From: Plastoroseomonas arctica
GTDB lineage: Bacteria > Pseudomonadota > Alphaproteobacteria > Acetobacterales > Acetobacteraceae
Assembly (NCBI RefSeq): GCF_018128965.1
Contig: NZ_JAAEDH010000018.1
Coordinates: 38,961-102,960 of the forward strand
Length of the DNA stretch: 64,000 bases
Reading direction: 5' to 3'
The notes below the pieces were generated by a model that saw only the letters and a program-made list of their open reading frames with translations, was not told the origin of the DNA and did not search any database. Positions 55,013 through 62,974 of the stretch are shown piece by piece (position 1 is the stretch's first letter; the number at the start of each line of letters is the position of its first letter). The position numbers were made by a program, and so were the translations under genes.

Positions 55013-56293
55013 ATGGAAGTCACCATCCTGATGGGCGCCTTCAGCGTGCTGTTGCTGATCGGCACGCCGGTGGCCTTCGCACTCGGCGCGGCAGCACTGG
55101 TCACGGTGCTCTACATGGACCTGCCGGCGGTGGTGGTGTTCCAGCAGCTCTCCTCGGGCATGAACGTGTTCTCCATGCTGGCGATCCCTTTCTTCATCTT
55201 CGCCGGCGACCTGATGCTGCGCGGGCGCATCGCGGACCGGCTGGTGGGCCTGGCCGCGGCCATGGTCGGGCACATGCGCGGCGGGCTGGGGCAGGTGAAC
55301 ATCATCGCGGCCACGCTGTTCGGTGGCGTCTCCGGATCCGCCGTGGCGGATGCGAGCGCGGTGGGCGGGGTGATGATCCCGCAGATGGTCAAGCGCGGCT
55401 ATGCGCGGGACTACGCCGTCAACGTCACCGCGAATGCCGCGCTGATCGACCTGTTGATCCCGCCCAGCCACAACATGATCCTCTATGTCATCGCCGCCGG
55501 CGGGGTGCTGAGCGTCGCGGACCTGTTCACCGCCGGCATCATCCCGGGCCTGCTGTTGATGGTCGCGCTCATGGTCGCGGCCTGGCTCGTCGCGGTGCGC
55601 CGCGGCTACCCGCGCGAGACCTTCCCGGGATGGTGGGTGCTGTGTCGCCTCGCCTTCGGCGCGCTGCCTGGGCTGATGCTCATCGTCATCATCTTCGCCG
55701 GCGTGCGCAGCGGCATCTTCACCGCGACGGAAAGCGCCTGCGTCGCGGTGCTCTATGCCCTGCTGGTGACGATCCTCGTCTATCGCAGCCTCGATGTCGC
55801 GGGCTTCCGCGACGCGGTGCTGGGCGCGGTGCGCACCACGGGGATGGTCATGCTGATCATCGGCACCGCGACGGCGTTCGGCTGGCTGATGGCGCTGCTG
55901 CAGGTGCCGGCGGCCACGGTGACGCTGATGCAGGGGATCACCGAGAACCCGATACTCACCCTGCTGCTGATCAACGTGATCCTGCTGCTGCTCGGCACCT
56001 TCATGGACATGGCGCCGCTGATCATGATCGGCACGCCGATCTTCCTGCCGGTGGTCAAGGCGCTCGGGATGGACCCGGTGCAGTTCGGCATTGTGATGAT
56101 CCTCAACCTCGGCATCGGGCTGATCACGCCACCGGTCGGCCCGGTGCTGTTCGTCGCCTGCGCTGTGGGCAAGATCTCGATGTGGGAAGCGACGAAGACG
56201 AGCCTGCCCTTCTACCTGGCCGGCGTCGTGGTGCTGCTGCTGGTGACCTATGTGCCGGCGCTGTCACTGTGGCTGCCGCGGCTGTTCCACTAG
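55013..56293 (+). CDS. TRAP transporter large permease (second system)
   Basis: A 426-residue DctM-type channel subunit: FGGVSGSAVADASAVGGVMIPQM, LIPPSHNMILYVIAAGG, TATESACVAVLYALL and GLITPPVGPVLFVACAVG. Gene order here is receptor-small-large, whereas the first TRAP operon is small-large-receptor-dioxygenase. No catabolic gene follows in this operon, so the substrate is not hinted at by neighbours. Confidence 0.95.
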   Translation: MEVTILMGAFSVLLLIGTPVAFALGAAALVTVLYMDLPAVVVFQQLSSGMNVFSMLAIPFFIFAGDLMLRGRIADRLVGLAAAMVGHMRGGLGQVNIIAATLFGGVSGSAVADASAVGGVMIPQMVKRGYARDYAVNVTANAALIDLLIPPSHNMILYVIAAGGVLSVADLFTAGIIPGLLLMVALMVAAWLVAVRRGYPRETFPGWWVLCRLAFGALPGLMLIVIIFAGVRSGIFTATESACVAVLYALLVTILVYRSLDVAGFRDAVLGAVRTTGMVMLIIGTATAFGWLMALLQVPAATVTLMQGITENPILTLLLINVILLLLGTFMDMAPLIMIGTPIFLPVVKALGMDPVQFGIVMILNLGIGLITPPVGPVLFVACAVGKISMWEATKTSLPFYLAGVVVLLLVTYVPALSLWLPRLFH

Positions 56294-56311
56294 CTGCAGG
56301 CGTGACGATGG

Positions 56312-57331
56312 CTACCGGTTCGGGGCCCCGTGGTCCGGCCGCCACAGGCCGCTCCGAAGACCACGCACATCGGCGACCATGCGCTCGAACCTGCGCACGC
56401 CGAGCAGGCGGGAGACCGGGCCCGACAACAGCGGCCGCGACGGGCGGAAGCGTGGGTGGTAGGCCAGCACATCGCGCAGGAAGCCATCGCCCGTCTGCCG
56501 ATCGTGGCGATACATGAGGCGGACCTGCGACGTCAGCTGATCCTCGACTTCGGCGAGCACGGCGGCTGGCAGCGCCGCCTCGTCCGGTGCCGCACCGCGC
56601 AGGGCGAGCTTCACCGCGGCGAGGAAGCCATCCGCCACACGTCCGATCCGGTAGCGCGCATTCTCGCCTCCCCAACGCTGCTGTTCGGGATAGACGCGCC
56701 AGAAGAACGCCGGCTCGGCGGTGGGAACCCGGATGAAGCGGTGGCCGGCGAGGGCCATGCGGACCTTGATCTCGTCATCCTCCCACGGCACCGCGTCCTG
56801 CCGGAAGCCGCCAACAGCCTGCATCGCGGTGCGGCGCGTGAGCGTCGCCGACAGATGCACGAAGCTGTGGGCGAGCAGGAACGCCACAGGGTGAGCCTCC
56901 TCGACATCGGGGAAGAGCCAGGGATCGACCGGGGCGCTCTCGCCGCCCTTGATCGCGAAGGTCTGGAACGGCGAATAAACCGAGGCGGTCGCGTGCCCCG
57001 CGCTTGCCGCGACCGCGATCTGCGCGGCGATCTTCGTCGGCGCGATGCAATCATCGGAATCGAGGAACTGGATCCACTCGCCCCCGGCATGCGCGAGCCC
57101 GGTGTTGCGGGCGTGGCTGAGCCCGAGATTGCGGTCATGGCCGACGATGCGCGCGGGGACCCCCACCCCGCTCACCAGCTTTTCCGCAACCGCCCGCGTA
57201 TGGTCCGTGGAACCGTCATCGACGATGATGAGCTCGATGTCCCGATGCGTCTGCGCGGCGATGGACCGCACGGGCGTGTGGAGCGTGCCGCCGCCGTTGA
57301 AGCTCGGGACGATGATGCTGACCAGGCTCAT
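56312..57331 (-). CDS. Glycosyltransferase family 2
   Basis: A 339-residue GT-A-fold enzyme: VSIIVPSFNGGGTLHTPVRSIAAQTHRDIELIIVDDGSTDHT for the nucleotide-sugar domain, IQFLDSDDCIAPTK for the DxD metal site and a catalytic ED in VPWEDDEIKVRMA. It is convergent with the second TRAP operon and lies 82 bases downstream of the autotransporter gene on the same strand, separated by a strong hairpin. A role in modifying the neighbouring surface protein or a surface glycan is possible but not shown. Confidence 0.88.
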   Translation of the reverse strand: MSLVSIIVPSFNGGGTLHTPVRSIAAQTHRDIELIIVDDGSTDHTRAVAEKLVSGVGVPARIVGHDRNLGLSHARNTGLAHAGGEWIQFLDSDDCIAPTKIAAQIAVAASAGHATASVYSPFQTFAIKGGESAPVDPWLFPDVEEAHPVAFLLAHSFVHLSATLTRRTAMQAVGGFRQDAVPWEDDEIKVRMALAGHRFIRVPTAEPAFFWRVYPEQQRWGGENARYRIGRVADGFLAAVKLALRGAAPDEAALPAAVLAEVEDQLTSQVRLMYRHDRQTGDGFLRDVLAYHPRFRPSRPLLSGPVSRLLGVRRFERMVADVRGLRSGLWRPDHGAPNR

Positions 57332-57354
57332 GGCGCCGCCTTGCTGCCTGCGCA

Positions 57355-57388
57355 GGGATCGGCACCGGCCGCGGGCGGTGCCGATCCC
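57355..57388 (-). terminator. Strong hairpin after the autotransporter gene
   Basis: GGGATCGGCACCG (57355-57367) and CGGTGCCGATCCC (57376-57388) are perfect 13-base inverted repeats around eight bases. On the minus strand it lies 26 bases after the autotransporter stop (57414) and before the glycosyltransferase start. There is no T-run. Confidence 0.65.
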
Positions 57389-57413
57389 CCGGCCAAGGCC
57401 TTTCCCACGGGGT

Positions 57414-60400
57414 CTAGAAATTCACCCGGATGCCGACGGCGCCCTGTACCGCGGTCTGGCGGGTGCGCTCGCCATCCAGGCTCCAGCGGTAATCGGCATG
57501 CGCGTAGAAGCTGGTGGTGCGCGAGATGCGCGCGGTGACGCCGGCGCCGACTTCGAGCGCGGTGTCGCCGTAGCGATTCTCGATCGGCGCCGAGTTGCCG
57601 AGCGTCGCGCGGTCGGTGCCCGAGAAGGCGTGCCAGAGATTGACCTTGGCGTAGGGCTGCCAGAGCGTCGTCTCGTCCCGGCCGGTGTATTGCACACGCG
57701 CGCCGAGCCGCCCGGTCACCGCATCGCCCTCATCCCAGCTCACCGAGGAGAAGGCGTCGCGGCTGCGGTCGATCGAGACGCTCTGCCAGATCAGCTGCGC
57801 CTGCGGCTCCACCTGCCAGTTGGCGCCGAAGCGGATCGGGTAGCCACCCTCGAGCGAGGCGGTCAGGCCCGAGCCGTTGGTCGTCAGCCGCGAGCTGTAG
57901 TCGGAGCGCGCGGTCACGTCGAACCAATGCGCCTGGACCACGGCGTCGAGATACCAGCCGCTCGGCCCGAAATGCGTCCAGTAGGCGCCCGCCGCAGGCC
58001 CGCTGAGCGTGAGGCGGCCGACCCGCAGCCCCTGCTGGCCCAAAGCGAAGCCATTGGCCGAACCGTTGTAGTCGAGGTAGGCGGCATAGACGCCGACATG
58101 GTCGCGATGTCCGCTCGGCGCCTGGTAGCGCAGGATGTCGAAACCGGCCTGCAACCCGACGAGGTCGCCGGTGACGCGGGCATCCACGGTGCCGTCCCAG
58201 CGGGTCTCGCTGCGCTCGCCGATGGCGCGCGCCCAGCCGCCATTGGCGTAGGGGCGCGAGCCCTCGAGGTCACGGATGTTCTCCTCCTCGCCGACGCGCT
58301 CATGCAACGTGCCAAGCCCCACGAGGCCCATCTGGCGGCCGATCGCAGGGATCGGCGCATACAGCGCCGCCTCGGGCCGGTAGAGCGGCACCGTCGAGCC
58401 GGGCCTGCCCGGACCATCGTCGAGGAAGGAGCGCAGGAAGTAGTCGTCCGTGCTCGTGCTGCCGCCGCGGAACAGGCGATACTCGTAGGCGCCAGCGGTC
58501 ACGCGCGTGTCCAGGCGGAAGGCGCCCGCCGCCGTGGTGCCGCCCTGGTTCGTCTCCACCACGCGGATGCCGTCGGCACGCGTCTGCGCGCCCGAGCCCC
58601 CGGCATTGACGATGCGCAGGCGCGTGTCGCCGGTGGCGGTGCCGCCGCGGATCACGAACCGGTCGGACGGCGCGCCGTCGCCGGCGAGCACCGTGTTCAG
58701 TGCGACCACGCCGCCCTGTCCGACATAATTGCCCGCGACCGTCAGCGTTGCACCCGGCGCGGCGCCGCGCAGCGTGACCAGCCCGGCATTGGTCAGGCCC
58801 GCGACGGTCTGGTTGAGCCCCGCGGTGTCGAGCGTCGCGCCGGCGGCGACGGCATAGGCGGAGGCGGGACTGAACGCATTGGTCGCGCCTGCGCGCAGGG
58901 TCCCGGCATTGACCGCCGTGGCGCCCGAATAGGTGCTGGCGCCGGTCAAGACCGTAGTGCCCGGGCCGGCCTGCTCGACGCCGCCGGTGCCCGAGACGAC
59001 GCCGGCGAAGGTCAGCGTGTCGGCGCGGTTGAAGGCCAGCGTCCCGGCATTGGCGACATTGCCGAGGATGGCGCCGCTGCTGCCGCCATTGCCGAGCTGC
59101 AGCCGGGTGCCCGCGGCGATCGAGGTGCCGCCGGCATAGGTGCTGGCTCCAGTCAGCACCAGCCGCCCTCCGCCGGTCACCGCGAGGCCGCCCGCGCCGG
59201 TCACCCCCTGCGTGATGGTGGTGGCAAGGCCGTTGGTGTCGATGGTGCCGCCGGCAGCGGTGATCGAGACCGGGCGCGTCGCCGCCAGGTCGAAGGCCGC
59301 ATTGTAGCGCAGCGTGCCGCCGTTGAAGACGACGGCCGCGGTCGGCGCGCCGATCGCGTTGTCCGCCGCGATGGCCAGCACGCCGCCGGTGAGGATCGTG
59401 CTGCCGGTATAGGTGTTCCCGCCCACCGCCGAGGGTGCGAGGGTGAGCACGCCCGCGCCGGTCTTCTCGACCGAGCCTGTGCCGGTGATCAGCCCGGCAT
59501 AGGTGCCGGCATCGGGCTGGGCGAAGCGCACCAGGCCATTGTCGGTGATCACCGCCGGCAGCACTTGCGCGCGGCCCTGCAGGGTGCCGGCGGCGTCGAC
59601 GGTCAGCGTGCCGGCATAGGCGGAATTGTCCCCGGTGAGGATCAGCGTGCCGGCCTGGATGGTGACGGAGGTGGGGCCGGTGATGGGACCGGTGATGGTC
59701 CAGGTGCCGGCGTCGTTCTTGATCAGCGTCTCGAAATCCGGGGCGAGGCCGGTGAAGCTGCCCGGGGCCGTCCCGCTCAGATAGATGGTGTCGTTGCCGA
59801 GCCCGCCGGACAGGTTGCCGCTGATTGTCTGGCCGGCGTAGAGGCGGAGGATGTCGTCGCCGCTGCCGAAGATCAGATTGCCGATGACGGCGCCACGATT
59901 GGTGAAGTCGAGCGTGGACATGCCGACGGTGCCGAGGCCGTCACCGAAGCCGATGACGCTGGGCACCGCCGTCGCCTGGATGACGCCGGTCGCGTTGTTG
60001 ATGACCGTATTGCGGCCGACGAAGGTTTCGAACCAGAGGGCCGCGGCGTTGTCGGCGCGGATCAGCCCGCTGTTGATGATGATGTTGCCGGTGCCCTGGG
60101 GATTGATCGCCTCGCCTTGCAGGATGGTGCCGGTGGCGAGGACCTGGGCGCCCTGTTCGATGGTGAGGGTGGTGTTGTTGCGGAACTCGATGGTGTTGGG
60201 GCCCGCATTGTAGGGGCCGACATCGGTGACCCCGACGCTCTGCGCCGAGCCGCCGCTCTGCACCGTGATGGTCCCGCCATCGCGGAGGCTGATCGCGGCG
60301 ACGTTGCCGGTGAGGATGCTGGCACCGTTTGTGATGATGACCGTGCGGCCATCGTCGGCGGGCACCGGCCCATCGCCCACACGTGTGGGGAAGGGGTTCG

Positions 60401-60569
60401 GTGCGGAGGTGTTGCAGGTCGTGGTCAGGCCCACGGTCACGCAGTCCGCCGCGGCGGGAAGCGGTGCCAGGGCAAGCAGAAGGGGCGAGGCGGACAGCGC
60501 CACGCGGAGCGCGGTGGCGAGGCGGTCGCCACGGCGGTTCGATTCCAGGTCCGCATGAAGTCTTGGCAT
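57414..60569 (-). CDS. Autotransporter with passenger repeats and C-terminal beta-barrel (type Va)
   Basis: A 1051-residue surface protein. A long signal region (about 1-40, ending near LAPLPAAA) leads into a beta-helical passenger. The passenger contains autotransporter-associated repeats such as LTGASTYAGGTSIAAGTRLQLG, LTGASTYSGATAVNAGTL, LILTGDNSAYAGTLTVDAAGTL and GGNTYTGSTILTGGVLAI. The last 270 or so residues, from PYANGGWARAIGE, form the outer-membrane barrel, which ends in the Phe-terminated VGIRVNF. It self-exports to the cell surface. The ATG at 60569 gives a charged N-terminus (ADLESNRRGDR) before the hydrophobic core, the extended-signal type. It is divergent from the TpsB gene. 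Confidence 0.92.
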   Translation of the reverse strand: MPRLHADLESNRRGDRLATALRVALSASPLLLALAPLPAAADCVTVGLTTTCNTSAPNPFPTRVGDGPVPADDGRTVIITNGASILTGNVAAISLRDGGTITVQSGGSAQSVGVTDVGPYNAGPNTIEFRNNTTLTIEQGAQVLATGTILQGEAINPQGTGNIIINSGLIRADNAAALWFETFVGRNTVINNATGVIQATAVPSVIGFGDGLGTVGMSTLDFTNRGAVIGNLIFGSGDDILRLYAGQTISGNLSGGLGNDTIYLSGTAPGSFTGLAPDFETLIKNDAGTWTITGPITGPTSVTIQAGTLILTGDNSAYAGTLTVDAAGTLQGRAQVLPAVITDNGLVRFAQPDAGTYAGLITGTGSVEKTGAGVLTLAPSAVGGNTYTGSTILTGGVLAIAADNAIGAPTAAVVFNGGTLRYNAAFDLAATRPVSITAAGGTIDTNGLATTITQGVTGAGGLAVTGGGRLVLTGASTYAGGTSIAAGTRLQLGNGGSSGAILGNVANAGTLAFNRADTLTFAGVVSGTGGVEQAGPGTTVLTGASTYSGATAVNAGTLRAGATNAFSPASAYAVAAGATLDTAGLNQTVAGLTNAGLVTLRGAAPGATLTVAGNYVGQGGVVALNTVLAGDGAPSDRFVIRGGTATGDTRLRIVNAGGSGAQTRADGIRVVETNQGGTTAAGAFRLDTRVTAGAYEYRLFRGGSTSTDDYFLRSFLDDGPGRPGSTVPLYRPEAALYAPIPAIGRQMGLVGLGTLHERVGEEENIRDLEGSRPYANGGWARAIGERSETRWDGTVDARVTGDLVGLQAGFDILRYQAPSGHRDHVGVYAAYLDYNGSANGFALGQQGLRVGRLTLSGPAAGAYWTHFGPSGWYLDAVVQAHWFDVTARSDYSSRLTTNGSGLTASLEGGYPIRFGANWQVEPQAQLIWQSVSIDRSRDAFSSVSWDEGDAVTGRLGARVQYTGRDETTLWQPYAKVNLWHAFSGTDRATLGNSAPIENRYGDTALEVGAGVTARISRTTSFYAHADYRWSLDGERTRQTAVQGAVGIRVNF

Positions 60570-61143
60570 GGTGTGTCTCTCTTCGGACGTGGCGATCGCC
60601 GTGACGCGCTGTTTTGTCGTTTTTTCTCGAAAATTAGTGATTTCGAAAGCGGCGCATCCGTATGCCATCGCGCGCCCCGTCGCTAGGGCGGAACGATCAT
60701 TTCAAAATTCACAATTGCTTGAAAAATGTGATCACGCGTAAGTTAAACTGAAGCGAGAAACTCTTTTTTAACCTATGATACAGGCGGTATGCTGTTCAGC
60801 CATTCGGCGGCTTGATGTGCGCTGGGACGCAGACGGGCGCGGTGCCGTGCACGCGGCAGGGTTACGTTCGACCGGGTTGTGTCCCAGTGGCGGGTCTTGA
60901 TGGCGGTTCCGGGCTGCTGCGCGTGGCACCGTCCGCGTCCAAGCAAGCCGGGTCCACACCCGCCGATCCGCGCTGCCCGCAGAGGCGGGCGCAAGGACCG
61001 GCTGTTGCATCACCGATCCGTTACTTTCTCCACCTTGCCGCTTCTTTCGATCCGGCGTCACATGGATTTCCGTGGGGGCGCGGGCCTGGGCGAATCGCTG
61101 CAGTATTCGATACAAGGCGATGCCGGTGTTGCTTGTGAGGGGG
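60570..61143. promoter_or_regulatory. 574-base divergent intergenic region between autotransporter and TpsB genes
   Basis: No gene of its own is visible. The part from about 60600 to 60780 is unusually A/T-rich for this genome (runs of T and A at 60610-60640 and 60760-60770) and contains the palindrome GTGATCAC (60728-60735). TTGAAA at about 60718 lies upstream of a T/A-rich hexamer and could serve as a plus-strand promoter. The remainder (60790-61143) returns to the usual GC content, without a clear feature. Confidence 0.4.
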
Positions 61144-62895
61144 ATGGCGTTGAACCGATCGACTGGTACGCGCGTCGCCATGGCGGCCGGGTTTGCTGCC
61201 GTCCTCGCCGGCGGCGCCGTTGGCCAGTCGGCCATGGCGCAGACGGCCCCCATCGTGCCGCAAGGCTCGCCCATCCCCCGCGTGGCACCCGTTGAGCCGC
61301 CCCGCGTCGGCCCCGGCATCGCGCCCGCCCCCACGCCAGGCCTGTCCACCGCGGGGCAGTCGGGCAACGTCACCGTCCGCAGCGTGCGGGTCGAGGGCGC
61401 CACCGCCTTCCCCGAGGCGCGCCTGCTGGGCGAGGCCGGCGGCCCTCTCGTCGGCCCGGCCGTGCCGGTCGCCAATCTTGAGGCGGCGCGCGCCGCAATC
61501 CTCGCGCTGTACCGCAACGAGGGCTACGTCTTCTCGACCGTGGATGCGGTGCTCGCGCCCAATGGCGTGCTGCGCCTGGTGGTCGGCGAGGGCCAGATCA
61601 CCGAGGTCCAACTCGATGGCGACATCGGTCCCGCCGCCACCCAGCTGCTGCGCTTCCTCGACCGCCTTAAGGAGGCGCGGCCGCTCGACATCGCGACGCT
61701 GGAGCGCTGGCTGCTGCTCGCCCAGGAGATCCCCGGCGTCACGCTGCGCACCGTTCTGCGCCCGGCGGGCACGGCGCCGGGTTCGCTGGTGCTGGTGGCC
61801 CGGGTCAGCCGCGCGCCGGTCAGCGGGTTCGTCACGGCCGACAACCGCGCCTTCCGGCTGACCGGGCCGGAGCAAGCACTCGGCGTCGTCCAACTCAACA
61901 GTTTTACGCAATTCGCCGAGCGGACAGAGGTCTCGCTGCTGTATGGCGCGCAATCCACCCAGCTGTTCGGCCAGATCGCGAGCGAGTTTTACCTCGGCGG
62001 CTCCGGCCTGCGCATGCGCCTGTATGGCGGGCGAGGCGAGGCGCGGCCCTCGGGCGTGCTCAACGCCATCGGCTATGAGGGGACGACGACGGTCGCCGGT
62101 GTCTCGCTCAACTACCCGGTGCTACGGCGGCGCGCCTATAGCCTGAACATCGTGGCCGGCTTTGATCTACTCGACAGCGAGATCACCATCGGCAGCGGCA
62201 ATGGCGGCGATGTGCGCCTCAGCCGCGACCAGCTGCGCATCCTCCGCCTCGGCGCCGAGGGCGCGATCTACGACCTACTGCTGGGTGCCTCGCGCCCGGC
62301 GTCGAACACGTTGCAACTGCGGCTCAGCCGTGGGCTGGATGCCTTCGGCGCGACCGGCAGCAATGACCGCGACGCCGGCCGCCAGGGCTTCGAGCCCGCC
62401 TTCACCGCCGTAGCCTTCGATGCGACGCGCGTGCAGACGCTGTTCTCGCCCTGGGATGGCGCGACCGTCGCGCTGCAGGGCACGGTCGCCGGGCAATGGA
62501 GCGACGACATCCTGCCCCTCGCCGAGAAATTCTTCCTCGGCGGTTCCCGGCTCGGCCGTGGCTTCTACGCCGGCGAGGTGACCGGCGACCGCGCCTTGGC
62601 GGGTTCGGTGGAATTGCAGCTCGGCTTCGGCTTCGACCAGACGGTGTTCGGCCGCTCGGTGCGCCTCGCGCCGCTGTTCTACGTGTTCCATGATCGCGGC
62701 CGCACCTGGGAGAACCGCTCGGTCGACCCCGACCGGCGCATCGCCTCGTCCGGGGCCGGCATCCGCCTCGGCATCGACGAGGTGGCCGAGCTGCAGATCG
62801 AGGGCGTGCGCCGCGAGACGCGCCGGCCGAACGGCAATGCCACTCCCGCGCTGCACGAGGATGCGATCTACTGGCGCGTGCTCGCGCGCTTCTGA
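61144..62895 (+). CDS. TpsB outer-membrane transporter (ShlB/FhaC/HecB family)
   Basis: A 583-residue partner transporter of two-partner secretion. A signal peptide (RVAMAAGFAAVLAGGAVGQSAMAQ) and a Pro-rich linker precede a POTRA-type domain (VTVRSVRVEGATAFPEARL through GQITEVQLDGDIG), a second POTRA-like part and a beta-barrel with the conserved GRGFYAGEVTGDRALAGSVEL (the RGF loop motif of the family). It ends in LARF, a Phe-terminated barrel strand. ATG at 61144 is chosen for the signal peptide; upstream ATGs at 61072 and 61120 are in frame. The TpsA partner begins 79 bases later. Confidence 0.92.
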   Translation: MALNRSTGTRVAMAAGFAAVLAGGAVGQSAMAQTAPIVPQGSPIPRVAPVEPPRVGPGIAPAPTPGLSTAGQSGNVTVRSVRVEGATAFPEARLLGEAGGPLVGPAVPVANLEAARAAILALYRNEGYVFSTVDAVLAPNGVLRLVVGEGQITEVQLDGDIGPAATQLLRFLDRLKEARPLDIATLERWLLLAQEIPGVTLRTVLRPAGTAPGSLVLVARVSRAPVSGFVTADNRAFRLTGPEQALGVVQLNSFTQFAERTEVSLLYGAQSTQLFGQIASEFYLGGSGLRMRLYGGRGEARPSGVLNAIGYEGTTTVAGVSLNYPVLRRRAYSLNIVAGFDLLDSEITIGSGNGGDVRLSRDQLRILRLGAEGAIYDLLLGASRPASNTLQLRLSRGLDAFGATGSNDRDAGRQGFEPAFTAVAFDATRVQTLFSPWDGATVALQGTVAGQWSDDILPLAEKFFLGGSRLGRGFYAGEVTGDRALAGSVELQLGFGFDQTVFGRSVRLAPLFYVFHDRGRTWENRSVDPDRRIASSGAGIRLGIDEVAELQIEGVRRETRRPNGNATPALHEDAIYWRVLARF

Positions 62896-62974
62896 TGGCG
62901 TCGCCGACCAGGAAGAACAGCACAAGGGCGCGGAGGGGACGGCTCGCTTCCCCCGCTCCAGGAGACCACCGGCC

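Noticed and set aside
57045..60686. A 1213-codon open frame on the plus strand
   Set aside because: It is antisense to the autotransporter and its composition is the mirror of beta-helix repeats; there is no start context, signal or domain.
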